DNA of 13,776 bases from Clostridiaceae bacterium (GTDB lineage Bacteria > Bacillota > Clostridia > Saccharofermentanales > Fastidiosipilaceae): assembly GCA_012514965.1 (NCBI GenBank), contig JAAYZH010000181.1, forward strand, positions 1-13,776, in the 5' to 3' direction. Position numbers and translations under genes: made by a program. How positions within the stretch are numbered: position 1 is the stretch's first letter; the number at the start of each line of letters is the position of its first letter. The notes below the pieces were generated by a model. The model did no database searches. It was given only the letters and a program-made list of their open reading frames with translations, and was not told the DNA's origin. Shown piece after piece: positions 7,285-13,776 of the stretch.

Positions 7285-7303
7285 TCTCAGCCATCTCGTT
7301 CAC

Positions 7304-7321
7304 AAATTGTTAACACAATTT
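7304..7321. promoter_or_regulatory. 18-bp palindrome upstream of the redox operon
   Basis: AAATTGT-TAAC-ACAATTT is a perfect 7-base inverted repeat around four bases. It lies 14 bases before a candidate -35 box, a place where a repressor or activator dimer could bind. It does not fit the spacing of the Rex or FNR consensus, so no regulator is proposed. Confidence 0.4.
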
Positions 7322-7335
7322 AGCAGGGACAGAAC

Positions 7336-7364
7336 TTGAATTCAGTCTCGAAGCGTAGTATTCT
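7336..7364 (+). promoter_or_regulatory. Candidate sigma-A-type promoter
   Basis: TTGAAT (7336-7341), 17 bases, then TATTCT (7359-7364); each box matches four of six consensus bases. It would give a leader of roughly 185 bases that includes the 15-bp repeats before the RAYT-like start codon. The assignment rests on spacing and position only. Confidence 0.4.
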
Positions 7365-7396
7365 ATCTGCGGTGGGGACGGAACTTGAATGAGATT

Positions 7397-7456
7397 GAAT
7401 TCAATGAGATCGAATTCAATAAAGTCGAATTCAATAAAGTCGAATTCACTGAAATC
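7397..7456. repeat. Four 15-bp tandem repeats with GAATTC
   Basis: Four contiguous 15-base units (7397, 7412, 7427, 7442) of the form GAATTCAATRARRTC or near variants, preceded by a related degenerate unit beginning GAACTTGAATGAGATT at 7381. Every unit starts with the palindrome GAATTC, so sites recur about every one and a half helical turns, alternating faces. They fall in the presumed leader of the RAYT-like/reductase operon, about 100 bases before its start codon. An array of protein-binding sites or a simple slippage repeat are both possible. Confidence 0.8.
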
Positions 7457-7554
7457 GCATAATAAAGAATTCCATTGGACCGAACCAAATAGTTTCGAAT
7501 CACAATGCCCCCCAATAACATGAATCCTTACACAAACACAGAAAGGAGCGCCCC

Positions 7555-8313
7555 ATGGCAAGAATATCGCGGCAACGCAATCTATATGGTCTATACCACA
7601 TCAGCCAGCAGAGTCAGGCGGATCGCGAGATTTTCCAGAACGAAGAACAGCGGACGCTCTTTCTGCAAGCGTTGCAGCAGGCACTCCAGCAATACCGTTT
7701 TCAGCTTTTGGCCTACTGCCTGATGGAGCCGGACCAGTACCACCTGATCGTGAGCCTGGAGGGTTGCGACATATCGAAACTCATGTCGAGCCTGAACATC
7801 AGTTATACCAGAGCCATCAGCAGTTCCGCCGGACTCTTCAGAGAGCGGTACAAGAGCCGCCTGCTCCGGACACCTGCTGAAGTTGAGGAAGTCTTGTCGG
7901 CTATTCGGCAGCGCTCGACGCGCGGAGACAAGTGGAACAGCTTCTGCAGCCTGGACCACTTGCAGGGTCTGACCCAGGCTCTGAACGTGCCGCAGATCAC
8001 ACCGGAGCTGGTGAAGAGCCTCTATACCGAGGATGTGCTGCAGTCGGTTTTGCCCTGTTCAAGCAGGAACGGCCCCTGCCTTACCTCGCCGGAGGCACTC
8101 AGGATCTACCTGAAGAAGCTGGCCGCTGCGGAGGGCTTGAGTCTGGAAGAAGCTTTGGCGGACAAAGACCTGCGCAACAGCTGGATCTGCCAGGCCAGAC
8201 GCGAATCTACACTTAGTCTTCGCCAGATCGGCGAGGTGTTCGGCGGTTTGTCCGAATCTATGGTGAGTAAAGTAATTAAACAACACACGCAGCAAGGAGT
8301 AACGCATGCTTGA
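7555..8313 (+). CDS. RAYT/Y1-transposase-like protein with a degenerate HUH motif
   Basis: The 252-residue protein resembles REP-associated tyrosine transposases (Y1_Tnp): YGLYHISQQSQADREIFQ at the N-terminus, AYCLMEPDQYHLIV where active members have LMPNHxHLLV, SLNISYTRAI with Tyr84 as candidate catalytic tyrosine, GLFRERYKSRLL, and a WNSF block replacing WSSY. The first HUH histidine is Gln61 (Q-Y-H63), so normal metal binding and nicking are doubtful. The C-terminus (about 218-245, SLRQIGEVFGG...SMVSKVIKQH) reads as a helix-turn-helix. AAAGGAG seven bases before ATG supports the start. Its end overlaps the reductase start by 8 bases, an unusual place for a transposase, and REP-like repeats lie upstream. 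A domesticated DNA-binding regulator is a reasonable alternative. Confidence 0.75.
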   Translation: MARISRQRNLYGLYHISQQSQADREIFQNEEQRTLFLQALQQALQQYRFQLLAYCLMEPDQYHLIVSLEGCDISKLMSSLNISYTRAISSSAGLFRERYKSRLLRTPAEVEEVLSAIRQRSTRGDKWNSFCSLDHLQGLTQALNVPQITPELVKSLYTEDVLQSVLPCSSRNGPCLTSPEALRIYLKKLAAAEGLSLEEALADKDLRNSWICQARRESTLSLRQIGEVFGGLSESMVSKVIKQHTQQGVTHA

Positions 8314-9343
8314 TTTATCACTCAATTTGAATCTGGACGGAGCGGCCAAAGCCAAGCCGGACAGCCCGGCACCGGCCCGCACCGAGCCTCGCGCAGACAC
8401 TCTCTACGATATCCTCGTACTGGGCGGAGGACCGGCAGGTCTCAACGCAGCTCTGTATGCCAGCCGCAAAGGCTTGAAAGTCGCTGTTTTTGGCGAGCGG
8501 ATTGGCGGCCTGTTGCTGGATACTTCCTCCGTAGATAATTATATCGGCGGCGGTGATACCAGCGGGTATGATTTGGCCATGAACTTTGAGCGCGATGTGC
8601 GTGCACTGGGCGTGCCGATCCTGGAAGGTTACCGTATCGAGGGCTGGCATCGCGAAGGGGAAAACCTGATTCTCGAAGCTACGAACGGCGAGCATTATCA
8701 CGGCCGCACGGTCATTCTGGCAACTGGTTCTATGCCACGTCACCTGGGTGTGCCGGGTGAAGACGAACTCTCGGGTCGCGGCGTCAGCTATTGCGCCATT
8801 TGTGACGGGCCGCTCTACCGCGGCAAGCGCGTGGTCATCTCCGGCGGCGGCAACTCCGCGGTCCAGGCCGCGATTGATTTGTCCCGCCTGGTGTCGGAAG
8901 TAACCGTGGTGCAACGGAGTGTCTTCCGTGCTGACCAGGTTCTGATGGATGAAGTGAGCAAGCTGGCTAACGTCACCCTATTCACGCAGACCGATATTCT
9001 CCGCATTCGCGGTGAGCAGAAGGTCGAGGGCGTGGATGTACGCGACAAGGCTACTGGCGAAGAGCGTTTTATATCCGCGGATGGTGTCTTCATTGAGATT
9101 GGACATATTCCGCAGCTCGGACCATTTGTCGGTGCTTTGGCCGTCAATGACAGCAATGAAGTTATAGTCGACGCCCACAACCACACAAGTGAACCCGGTG
9201 TCTTCGCCGCCGGCGATGTGACACCCACTGAATACAAACAGATCGTAATTGCCGCAGCCGAAGGCGCAAAAGCTGCCCTTTCTGTGAACAATTACCTTAC
9301 CACCAAGCCAGCTGCTATACCGGCCACACCGGTTAGTATATAA
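8306..9343 (+). CDS. AhpF/thioredoxin-reductase-like flavoprotein
   Basis: The 345-residue protein is a class II pyridine-nucleotide disulfide oxidoreductase. A poorly conserved 33-residue leader comes first, then the FAD site LGGGPAG (39-45), the redox pair C163-A-I-C166, the nucleotide-binding GGGNSA (180-185) and the C-terminal FAD motif AAGDVTPTEYKQI (301-313). The last third (GDV-YKQIVIAAAEGAKAALS) is closer to AhpF than to ordinary TrxB. The NADPH phosphate motif HRRxxFR of TrxB is VQRSVFR (202-208), so NADH or another donor is likely. AAGGAG lies before the ATG, inside the end of the RAYT-like gene. The double-thioredoxin-fold protein downstream is the probable electron acceptor. No peroxiredoxin gene is present in the window. 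Confidence 0.88.
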   Translation: MLDLSLNLNLDGAAKAKPDSPAPARTEPRADTLYDILVLGGGPAGLNAALYASRKGLKVAVFGERIGGLLLDTSSVDNYIGGGDTSGYDLAMNFERDVRALGVPILEGYRIEGWHREGENLILEATNGEHYHGRTVILATGSMPRHLGVPGEDELSGRGVSYCAICDGPLYRGKRVVISGGGNSAVQAAIDLSRLVSEVTVVQRSVFRADQVLMDEVSKLANVTLFTQTDILRIRGEQKVEGVDVRDKATGEERFISADGVFIEIGHIPQLGPFVGALAVNDSNEVIVDAHNHTSEPGVFAAGDVTPTEYKQIVIAAAEGAKAALSVNNYLTTKPAAIPATPVSI

Positions 9344-9406
9344 ATCAGATCAATCCGGCAGACGCAGAGACGCTGCCATCCCATAAGGGGAAAGAAAGGA
9401 ATTTAT

Positions 9407-10051
9407 ATGACTTACTTAAACGACGAAACCATCGAACAGCTCAAGGAATACTTCAAGGATCTGGACAAAGACGTCCATGTCATCTACTTTAACGCCGAAG
9501 GCGCACAGACCGGTGAAGAAACCGCGACGATCCTCCGTGAAATCACTTCCATCCACGACAAGCTGCATCTGGAAGAGAAAGACCTGGAAGCCGACAAAGA
9601 TCTGGCTGCCGAATATGGCGTCGAGATGTCCCCCTCCTATGTCTTGCTTGATCAGAATCGCAACTTTACCCGCGTCCGTTTCAACGGCATTCCGCTTGGT
9701 CACGAGATTAATTCCTTCCTGAGCGCCTTGGTCGAAGTCGGCGGCAACCCGCCTGCTATGCCTGAAGAGATGAAGGCTCGTATTGCCAAAATCGACAAGC
9801 CTGTCAACATCAAGGTTTTCGTGACCCTGGGCTGCCCGCACTGCCCCGGCGCTGTGCAGAAGGCACATGCTCTGGCCCTCGCAAACCCCAATATCCAGGC
9901 TGAAATGGTAGAGGCTCAGACCTTCTCAGAGCTTTCGGAGAAGTTCAACGTGAGTTCGGTTCCGCAGATCGTGTTCAACGACAGCGAGAGCTTCCTGGGC
10001 AACCTGCCTTTCGAAGAGTTCATCAAGACGGCTGAGCTGGTTACGCAATAA
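9407..10051 (+). CDS. AhpF N-terminal-like double thioredoxin-fold protein
   Basis: The 214-residue protein has two thioredoxin folds. The first (about 1-115) lacks cysteines but keeps a cis-Pro-type MSPSYVLL. The second (about 130-214) has LGCPHCPGAV with C143-P-H-C146, and VSSVPQIVFN with the cis-proline Pro186. One silent and one active fold is the layout of the AhpF N-terminal domain; archaeal-type protein disulfide oxidoreductase is the alternative. It should take electrons from the reductase encoded 63 bases upstream and pass them to a peroxiredoxin or other disulfide. AAAGGAA six bases before ATG supports the start, and a strong terminator follows. It is cytoplasmic, with no signal peptide. 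Confidence 0.87.
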   Translation: MTYLNDETIEQLKEYFKDLDKDVHVIYFNAEGAQTGEETATILREITSIHDKLHLEEKDLEADKDLAAEYGVEMSPSYVLLDQNRNFTRVRFNGIPLGHEINSFLSALVEVGGNPPAMPEEMKARIAKIDKPVNIKVFVTLGCPHCPGAVQKAHALALANPNIQAEMVEAQTFSELSEKFNVSSVPQIVFNDSESFLGNLPFEEFIKTAELVTQ

Positions 10052-10087
10052 GTTCGCGGTCAACCCACTCTAACAAGTCTATATTAG

Positions 10088-10125
10088 CCGCTCCCGGTCA
10101 TCAGACCGGGGGCGGTTTTTGTTTT
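10088..10125 (+). terminator. Strong intrinsic terminator of the redox operon
   Basis: CCGCTCCCGGTC (10088-10099) pairs with GACCGGGGGCGG (10104-10115) over 12 base pairs including one G-T, around the loop ATCA. TTTTTGTTTT follows. It lies 37 bases after the stop at 10051, a textbook rho-independent terminator. Confidence 0.93.
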
Positions 10126-10143
10126 CGCGAAAAACCGCCAGAG

Positions 10144-10173
10144 CTTACACTCCTGCCTGTGTTGGACTAGAAT
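10144..10173 (+). promoter_or_regulatory. Candidate promoter for the GH109-like/AzlCD genes
   Basis: CTTACA (10144-10149), 18 bases, then TAGAAT (10168-10173), a five-of-six match to TATAAT. It falls between the terminator and the start codon at 10207, where a promoter is expected. Confidence 0.45.
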
Positions 10174-10206
10174 GGAGAGAATAAATCGCAGAAATGGGGC
10201 AAAGCA

Positions 10207-11409
10207 ATGGAACAGATTCGAATGGGTGTAATTGGGCTGGGCGGCCGCGGGCAGGACCTCCTGCAGCAGGCAATTTTGCCTCGCGCAGAAGTTGCCATTA
10301 CAGCTCTTTGCGATCGCTATCAGGATCGTGTCGATGATACTGCGGCTAAGGTGAAAGCTGCCGGCATTGTATCAGAACCCGCCTTATTCACGGACGCCTA
10401 TGCCTGCCTCGAGAGCGGCACCATGGACGCTGTGCTGATCAGCACATCCTGGGAAGAGCACATTCCTTTGGCCTGCAGAGCCCTGGAGCTGGGGATTGCG
10501 GTCGCTATGGAAGTCGGCGGAGCTTACAGCGAACGGGAGTTATGGACCCTGGTCGAGGTCTACGAAAAGACACGCACACCGTTTATGTTTATGGAGAACT
10601 GCTGTTTTGGCCGTGATGAACTCATGGTCCTGAACATGGTCAAGCAGGGGATCCTGGGCGAAGTCGTGCACTGCGCGGGGGGCTATCTGCACGATCTGCG
10701 GGACGAAATCGCCGGCGGCGAGCAGAACCGGCATTATCGTCTGGAGAACTATCTACACCGCAACACAGAGAACTACCCCACCCACGAGATCGGTCCGATC
10801 GCACGTGTACTGGATCTCAACCGCGGCAACCGCATGCTTACGCTCACATCCGTGGCTTCGCGAGCAGCGGGAATGACTGAATATCTTGAGCAGAACGACG
10901 ATACCTATCCTGAATTGAAGGGCAGAATTTTCCGTCAGGGCGATGTCGTCAGCACGACGATCACCTGTGCCGGCGGCCAAACCATTCACATTACCCTTGA
11001 CACGACACTGCCACGCTACTATTCGCGCGGCTTCACTGTTTCGGGGACCAAAGGCATGTATTGCGAGGAGAACCAGTCGATCTTCCTGGACAGCGAAGAA
11101 TCGCATCGCAAAGCGCACTTCAGCTGGCGTGCACAGTGGGGCAACGTCGAAAACTACAGGGGAGACTTTGACCACCCTATCTGGCAGGCCTTCCTGGCTG
11201 ATGAGGTCCGCGGCGGGCACGGCGGCATGGATTGGCTGGAATTCGACGCCTTCTTCGAGGCATTGAAGAGTGGTGAACCCATGCCTATCGACGTCTATGA
11301 CGCAGCTTCCTGGATGGTGATCAGTGTCTTGGCGGAGCAGTCGATTGCCCTGGGCGGACAGCCGATGGCTTTCCCTGACTTTACCAGGGGGCGCTGGATC
11401 GCCCATTGA
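10207..11409 (+). CDS. GH109-like Gfo/Idh-fold protein
   Basis: The 400-residue protein starts with the dinucleotide motif GVIGLGGRGQ (7-16). It has MEVGGAYS (101-108) where dehydrogenases carry the catalytic EKP lysine, and then ENYPTHEIGPIARVLDLNRG (188-207). The lost lysine and the YPTH-x-GP-x-LDxNRG block are typical of the GH109 alpha-N-acetylgalactosaminidase group, which keeps bound NAD and cleaves glycosides by transient oxidation. Many similar proteins are annotated only as Gfo/Idh/MocA oxidoreductases, so the activity is inferred. No signal peptide is seen, whereas several characterised GH109 enzymes have one. A GGGG-rich stretch lies 8-11 bases before the ATG. The stop at 11409 is 20 bases before AzlC, so joint transcription is likely. 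Confidence 0.8.
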   Translation: MEQIRMGVIGLGGRGQDLLQQAILPRAEVAITALCDRYQDRVDDTAAKVKAAGIVSEPALFTDAYACLESGTMDAVLISTSWEEHIPLACRALELGIAVAMEVGGAYSERELWTLVEVYEKTRTPFMFMENCCFGRDELMVLNMVKQGILGEVVHCAGGYLHDLRDEIAGGEQNRHYRLENYLHRNTENYPTHEIGPIARVLDLNRGNRMLTLTSVASRAAGMTEYLEQNDDTYPELKGRIFRQGDVVSTTITCAGGQTIHITLDTTLPRYYSRGFTVSGTKGMYCEENQSIFLDSEESHRKAHFSWRAQWGNVENYRGDFDHPIWQAFLADEVRGGHGGMDWLEFDAFFEALKSGEPMPIDVYDAASWMVISVLAEQSIALGGQPMAFPDFTRGRWIAH

Positions 11410-11429
11410 GACTTCGCAGCAAGGTAACC

Positions 11430-12137
11430 ATGACGAGCACACATTCGGAATTTCACAAGGGCGTTCTGGCAGGCTTGCCCATCGCGCTGGGCTATTTTTC
11501 GGTGTCCTTCACCTTTGGTATCTTCGCGGTGCGTGATGGCTTCAGCCCCCTGCTCGCCACGTTGCTCTCTCTGACGAATCTATCTTCGGCAGGGCAGTTT
11601 GCCGGGGTCCGGATCATGGCAGACCTGGGCAGCTATGCCGAGCTGGCCGTTGCCGTCCTGCTGATTAACTTGCGTTATCTGCTGATGTCGCTGGCACTTG
11701 CATCCAGACTTGATCCGCGGCTCACAACACCGCAGCGACTCTTGATCGGCTTTGGCGTCACGGACGAGATCTACGCGGTGGCCAGTCAGGCCGAGGTGCC
11801 TCTGGGCAGCCGCTTCTTCTACGGCTTGATGAGTCTGCCGGTCTTGAGCTGGGTAGGCGGCACATTCCTAGGGGCCGCGCTGGGGCCGGTACTCCCCTCT
11901 TCCCTGGCCAGTGCCCTGGGCATCGCGCTCTACTGCATGTTTATCGCGATCATCGTCCCGCCGGCGCGGGCTGACCGCCGCGTCTTGAGCGTCGTGGTCC
12001 TGGCGATTGCGCTGAATCTGGGCTTCCTGCTCCTGCCCGGTTTACGCGATCTGGCTTTCGGCTGGCGCATCACGATCGTGACGGTTTTGGCTGCCGGCTG
12101 TGGGGCTCTGCTTTGGCCAAAGGAGGGCGCCTCATGA
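11430..12137 (+). CDS. azlC: AzlC-family branched-chain amino acid exporter, large subunit
   Basis: The 235-residue hydrophobic protein has about seven to eight membrane segments and AzlC-type blocks: GVLAGLPIALGYFSVSFTFG near the start, LSSAGQFAGV, and LLINLRYLLMSLALASRL. AzlC and AzlD together export branched-chain amino acids and analogues. I chose ATG 11430 because AAGG lies just before it; the frame continues upstream to TTG 11406, which would overlap the previous stop. The last codons overlap the AzlD start through ATGA (12134-12137). An azlC-azlD pair is often under Lrp/AsnC control, but no regulator gene is seen here. The substrate is assigned by family only. Confidence 0.9.
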   Translation: MTSTHSEFHKGVLAGLPIALGYFSVSFTFGIFAVRDGFSPLLATLLSLTNLSSAGQFAGVRIMADLGSYAELAVAVLLINLRYLLMSLALASRLDPRLTTPQRLLIGFGVTDEIYAVASQAEVPLGSRFFYGLMSLPVLSWVGGTFLGAALGPVLPSSLASALGIALYCMFIAIIVPPARADRRVLSVVVLAIALNLGFLLLPGLRDLAFGWRITIVTVLAAGCGALLWPKEGAS

Positions 12138-12451
12138 GCACGGGCGAAATTCTTCTGGGAATCCTCGTCATGGTCCTTGTGACCTACGGCCCGCGCGTGC
12201 TGCCCCTGCTCTTGCTGCGCCGACAGTTGCAGAGTGCCTACCTGCAGGCCTTCTTCGCCTACGTACCCTACGCGGTCATCGCTGCGATGACCGTTCCGGA
12301 TATTTTCTTCGCTGCCAGCCAGCCGGCGGCCGCTGTCCTGGGTACTGCCGCAGCCTTGCTGCTGGCCTATCGGGGACGCTCGCTCATCACCGTGGCCTTG
12401 GGCGGTGTGGCAGTGGTCTTCCTGGTCGAAACGGTCCTGCTGTACTTCTAG
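12134..12451 (+). CDS. azlD: AzlD-family small subunit of the exporter
   Basis: The 105-residue membrane protein has about four hydrophobic segments, with VTYGPRVLPLLLL near the N-terminus and FFAYVPYAVIAAMTVPDIFF in the middle, both typical of AzlD. AGGAGG seven bases upstream, inside azlC, fixes ATG 12134. An in-frame TTG at 12113 is not needed. The ATGA overlap with azlC indicates translational coupling and a fixed subunit ratio. Its TAG at 12449-12451 overlaps the stop of the opposing GH2 gene. Confidence 0.9.
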   Translation: MSTGEILLGILVMVLVTYGPRVLPLLLLRRQLQSAYLQAFFAYVPYAVIAAMTVPDIFFAASQPAAAVLGTAAALLLAYRGRSLITVALGGVAVVFLVETVLLYF

Positions 12452-13776
12452 GGCTCCAGGCACTGGCGAATCAAGCCGGCCAAAACCTCCGGCTCCGGCC
12501 ACTTCGTCACGCGGCGGTCATAGGTGATGAGTCCGTTGATCTCGTCCTCTACATCACTCAGCTGTGTATAGACGGTAGCCGCCAGCCTCCGCACAGGCAA
12601 AATCTCGCTCCTGTAAAGCGACAGGACCGCCGCGCGGTAGTCCGCGGCATCCTTGAACTTCTTATAGCCAAAGAGCGTATCCGAGGTCATGTGGCCTTCT
12701 ACAGGCAGTGAAAATCCGCCAAACTCCGTCAGGGCCAGAGGCCTCCCCAGCGGGTCCCGCCTCGGCTTGAACTGCTTGAAATAGATATGCAAGCTTTGCA
12801 GATCCGGTCCGCCCTGGTCATGCCAGCCGGATGCGTGGTCTACGAGACGCGTCGGATCCAGTGTTTTCAGTTCTATCGCCACCTGTTTGGCATCAAACTG
12901 ACCCCAGCCTTCATTGAAAACGGTCCACAACACAATACTCACTGTATTGCGCAAGGCTTCATAGGTTTCTCTAATAATTGCTTTTTGCGCGCTGCGCCCG
13001 CGAGCAGCAGCCAGGCGTTCTTCGCGATCTCCACCACCGCGGCCAAAGAGCCCATAACGCTTGTCGTCGAGCTTCAGTCCTGCAAAGGGCAGCCACTGCG
13101 TGACCGGTGCTTTGTAACCGCGGCCGCCGTTGACGACATCCTGCCACACTAGGATTCCCAAACGGTCGCAGTGATAGTACCACCGCTGCGGCTCGATTTT
13201 GATGTGTTTGCGGATTAGGTTGAAGCCCAGACTTTTCACTAGGAGAATGTCATCGATCAAGGCTTGATCGGTCGGGGCCGTATAAAGTCCGTCGCTCCAG
13301 TAGCCCTGGTCGAGGACACCGGCCTGCCGGCAGACCTCGCCGTTCAGGAGTAGGCAGGGCTCGCCTTTGGCATCGCTGCCCAGCGCGACGCTGCGCAGGC
13401 CGGCGTAGCCTTCTACACGGTCGAGCAAAGTGCCAGAGACGCTGTAGAGCAGCAGTTCCCAGTTATACAAGAAAGGCTGTTCAGGTGACCAGGCTCGAGG
13501 TTCAGGTATTTGGATGCGCGTCCTGCTGCCGGGCCTGACTTTGGCCTCCGCGACGTTCTTGCCCTCGGTCGTGAAACGCAGCACTGCCTCGGCTCCCGGC
13601 TCCTCCGCATCCAGTGTGTAGGCAACATCGAAGCTGCCCTCCGGCCAGACGGCTTCGACGTGGACCTCCCGGACAAAGCATGTCGGCAGAAACTCCAGCC
13701 AAATACTCTGCCAAATCCCGCTGGTCGCCGTGTACCAGATACCGCCCCGCTCGAGCGCTTGCTTACCCCAGGGCAG
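12448..13776 (-). CDS. GH2-family glycoside hydrolase, 5' end beyond the window
   Basis: The minus-strand frame is open from the right edge to TAG at 12450-12448, giving 442 residues of an unfinished N-terminus. The visible start, LPWGKQALERGGIWYTATSG, then SIWLEFLP, is the end of the jelly-roll sugar-binding domain of GH2. The Ig-like domain follows, then the TIM barrel: FNLIRKHIK, LGILVWQDV, TVFNEGWGQ with acid/base Glu289 of the fragment, and LALTEFGGF with nucleophile Glu351. GH2 members act as beta-galactosidase, beta-glucuronidase, beta-mannosidase and others; the substrate cannot be read here. The GTG at 13584 is internal, because the frame and domain run on upstream. No transport signal can be judged. 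It converges with azlD. Confidence 0.92.
   Translation of the reverse strand: MPWGKQALERGGIWYTATSGIWQSIWLEFLPTCFVREVHVEAVWPEGSFDVAYTLDAEEPGAEAVLRFTTEGKNVAEAKVRPGSRTRIQIPEPRAWSPEQPFLYNWELLLYSVSGTLLDRVEGYAGLRSVALGSDAKGEPCLLLNGEVCRQAGVLDQGYWSDGLYTAPTDQALIDDILLVKSLGFNLIRKHIKIEPQRWYYHCDRLGILVWQDVVNGGRGYKAPVTQWLPFAGLKLDDKRYGLFGRGGGDREERLAAARGRSAQKAIIRETYEALRNTVSIVLWTVFNEGWGQFDAKQVAIELKTLDPTRLVDHASGWHDQGGPDLQSLHIYFKQFKPRRDPLGRPLALTEFGGFSLPVEGHMTSDTLFGYKKFKDAADYRAAVLSLYRSEILPVRRLAATVYTQLSDVEDEINGLITYDRRVTKWPEPEVLAGLIRQCLEP

Noticed and set aside
7304..7321. Rex or FNR binding site
   Set aside because: AAATTGT-TAAC-ACAATTT lacks the half-site spacing and bases of either consensus, so it is reported only as an unassigned palindrome.
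6998..7339. Arg/Gly/Ala-rich frames across the GC tract
   Set aside because: They arise from G/C-only composition with few stop codons in any frame; no motif or ribosome site supports them.

Overview
The window (13,776 bases, moderately GC-rich) looks like a chromosome segment of an anaerobic Bacillota/Clostridia-type bacterium. The hints are strong AGGAGG-like ribosome sites, a Fur/PerR-type box, a split AhpF-like redox pair, an AzlCD exporter and carbohydrate-active enzymes. No rRNA or tRNA genes were seen, and taxonomy below phylum is a guess.

Left part (1-1541): the 3' end of an unidentified + strand gene stops at 122. About 1.4 kb without a believable gene follows. It holds a 9-bp minisatellite (176-334), a terminator-like hairpin (364-411), a T-rich stretch with nothing recognisable (412-557), a 381-bp stretch bounded by 18-bp imperfect inverted repeats (558-938) that contains 71-bp tandem hairpin units, and an array of five hairpins with TTTTTGTCA/TGACAAAAA arms, three of them in a 144-bp tandem repeat (1001-1520).

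Minus-strand cluster (1542-3825): an SGNH/GDSL hydrolase, a small rhodanese, and a Gfo/Idh/MocA oxidoreductase interrupted by one in-frame TAG just after its catalytic histidine. A Fur/PerR-like operator (3883-3902) sits between this cluster and a divergent + strand pair (3996-7029). That pair is an HSL-family alpha/beta hydrolase and, one base later, a 693-residue protein that fuses a condensation/acyltransferase-type domain (HxxxDG) to a polytopic membrane domain.

Middle (7030-10125): a 525-bp repeat-rich intergenic region holds GC-rich direct repeats, REP-like hairpins related to those at 670-864, a palindrome, a candidate promoter and a 15-bp EcoRI-site repeat. It leads into a three-gene set: a Y1/RAYT-like transposase-family protein with a degenerate HUH motif (QYH), an AhpF/thioredoxin-reductase-like flavoprotein overlapping it by 8 bases, and an AhpF-N-terminal-like double-thioredoxin-fold protein with CPHC. 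A strong intrinsic terminator closes the set.

Right part (10126-13776): a GH109-like Gfo/Idh-fold protein, the AzlC/AzlD branched-chain amino acid export pair with an ATGA overlap, and on the opposite strand a GH2 glycoside hydrolase truncated by the window edge. The stop codons of AzlD and GH2 share the bases CTAG.

Most novel-looking theme: a family of dispersed palindromic intergenic repeats at two or three loci, one directly beside a RAYT-like gene. That gene seems to have lost canonical HUH chemistry and been incorporated, by translational overlap, into a thiol-redox operon.
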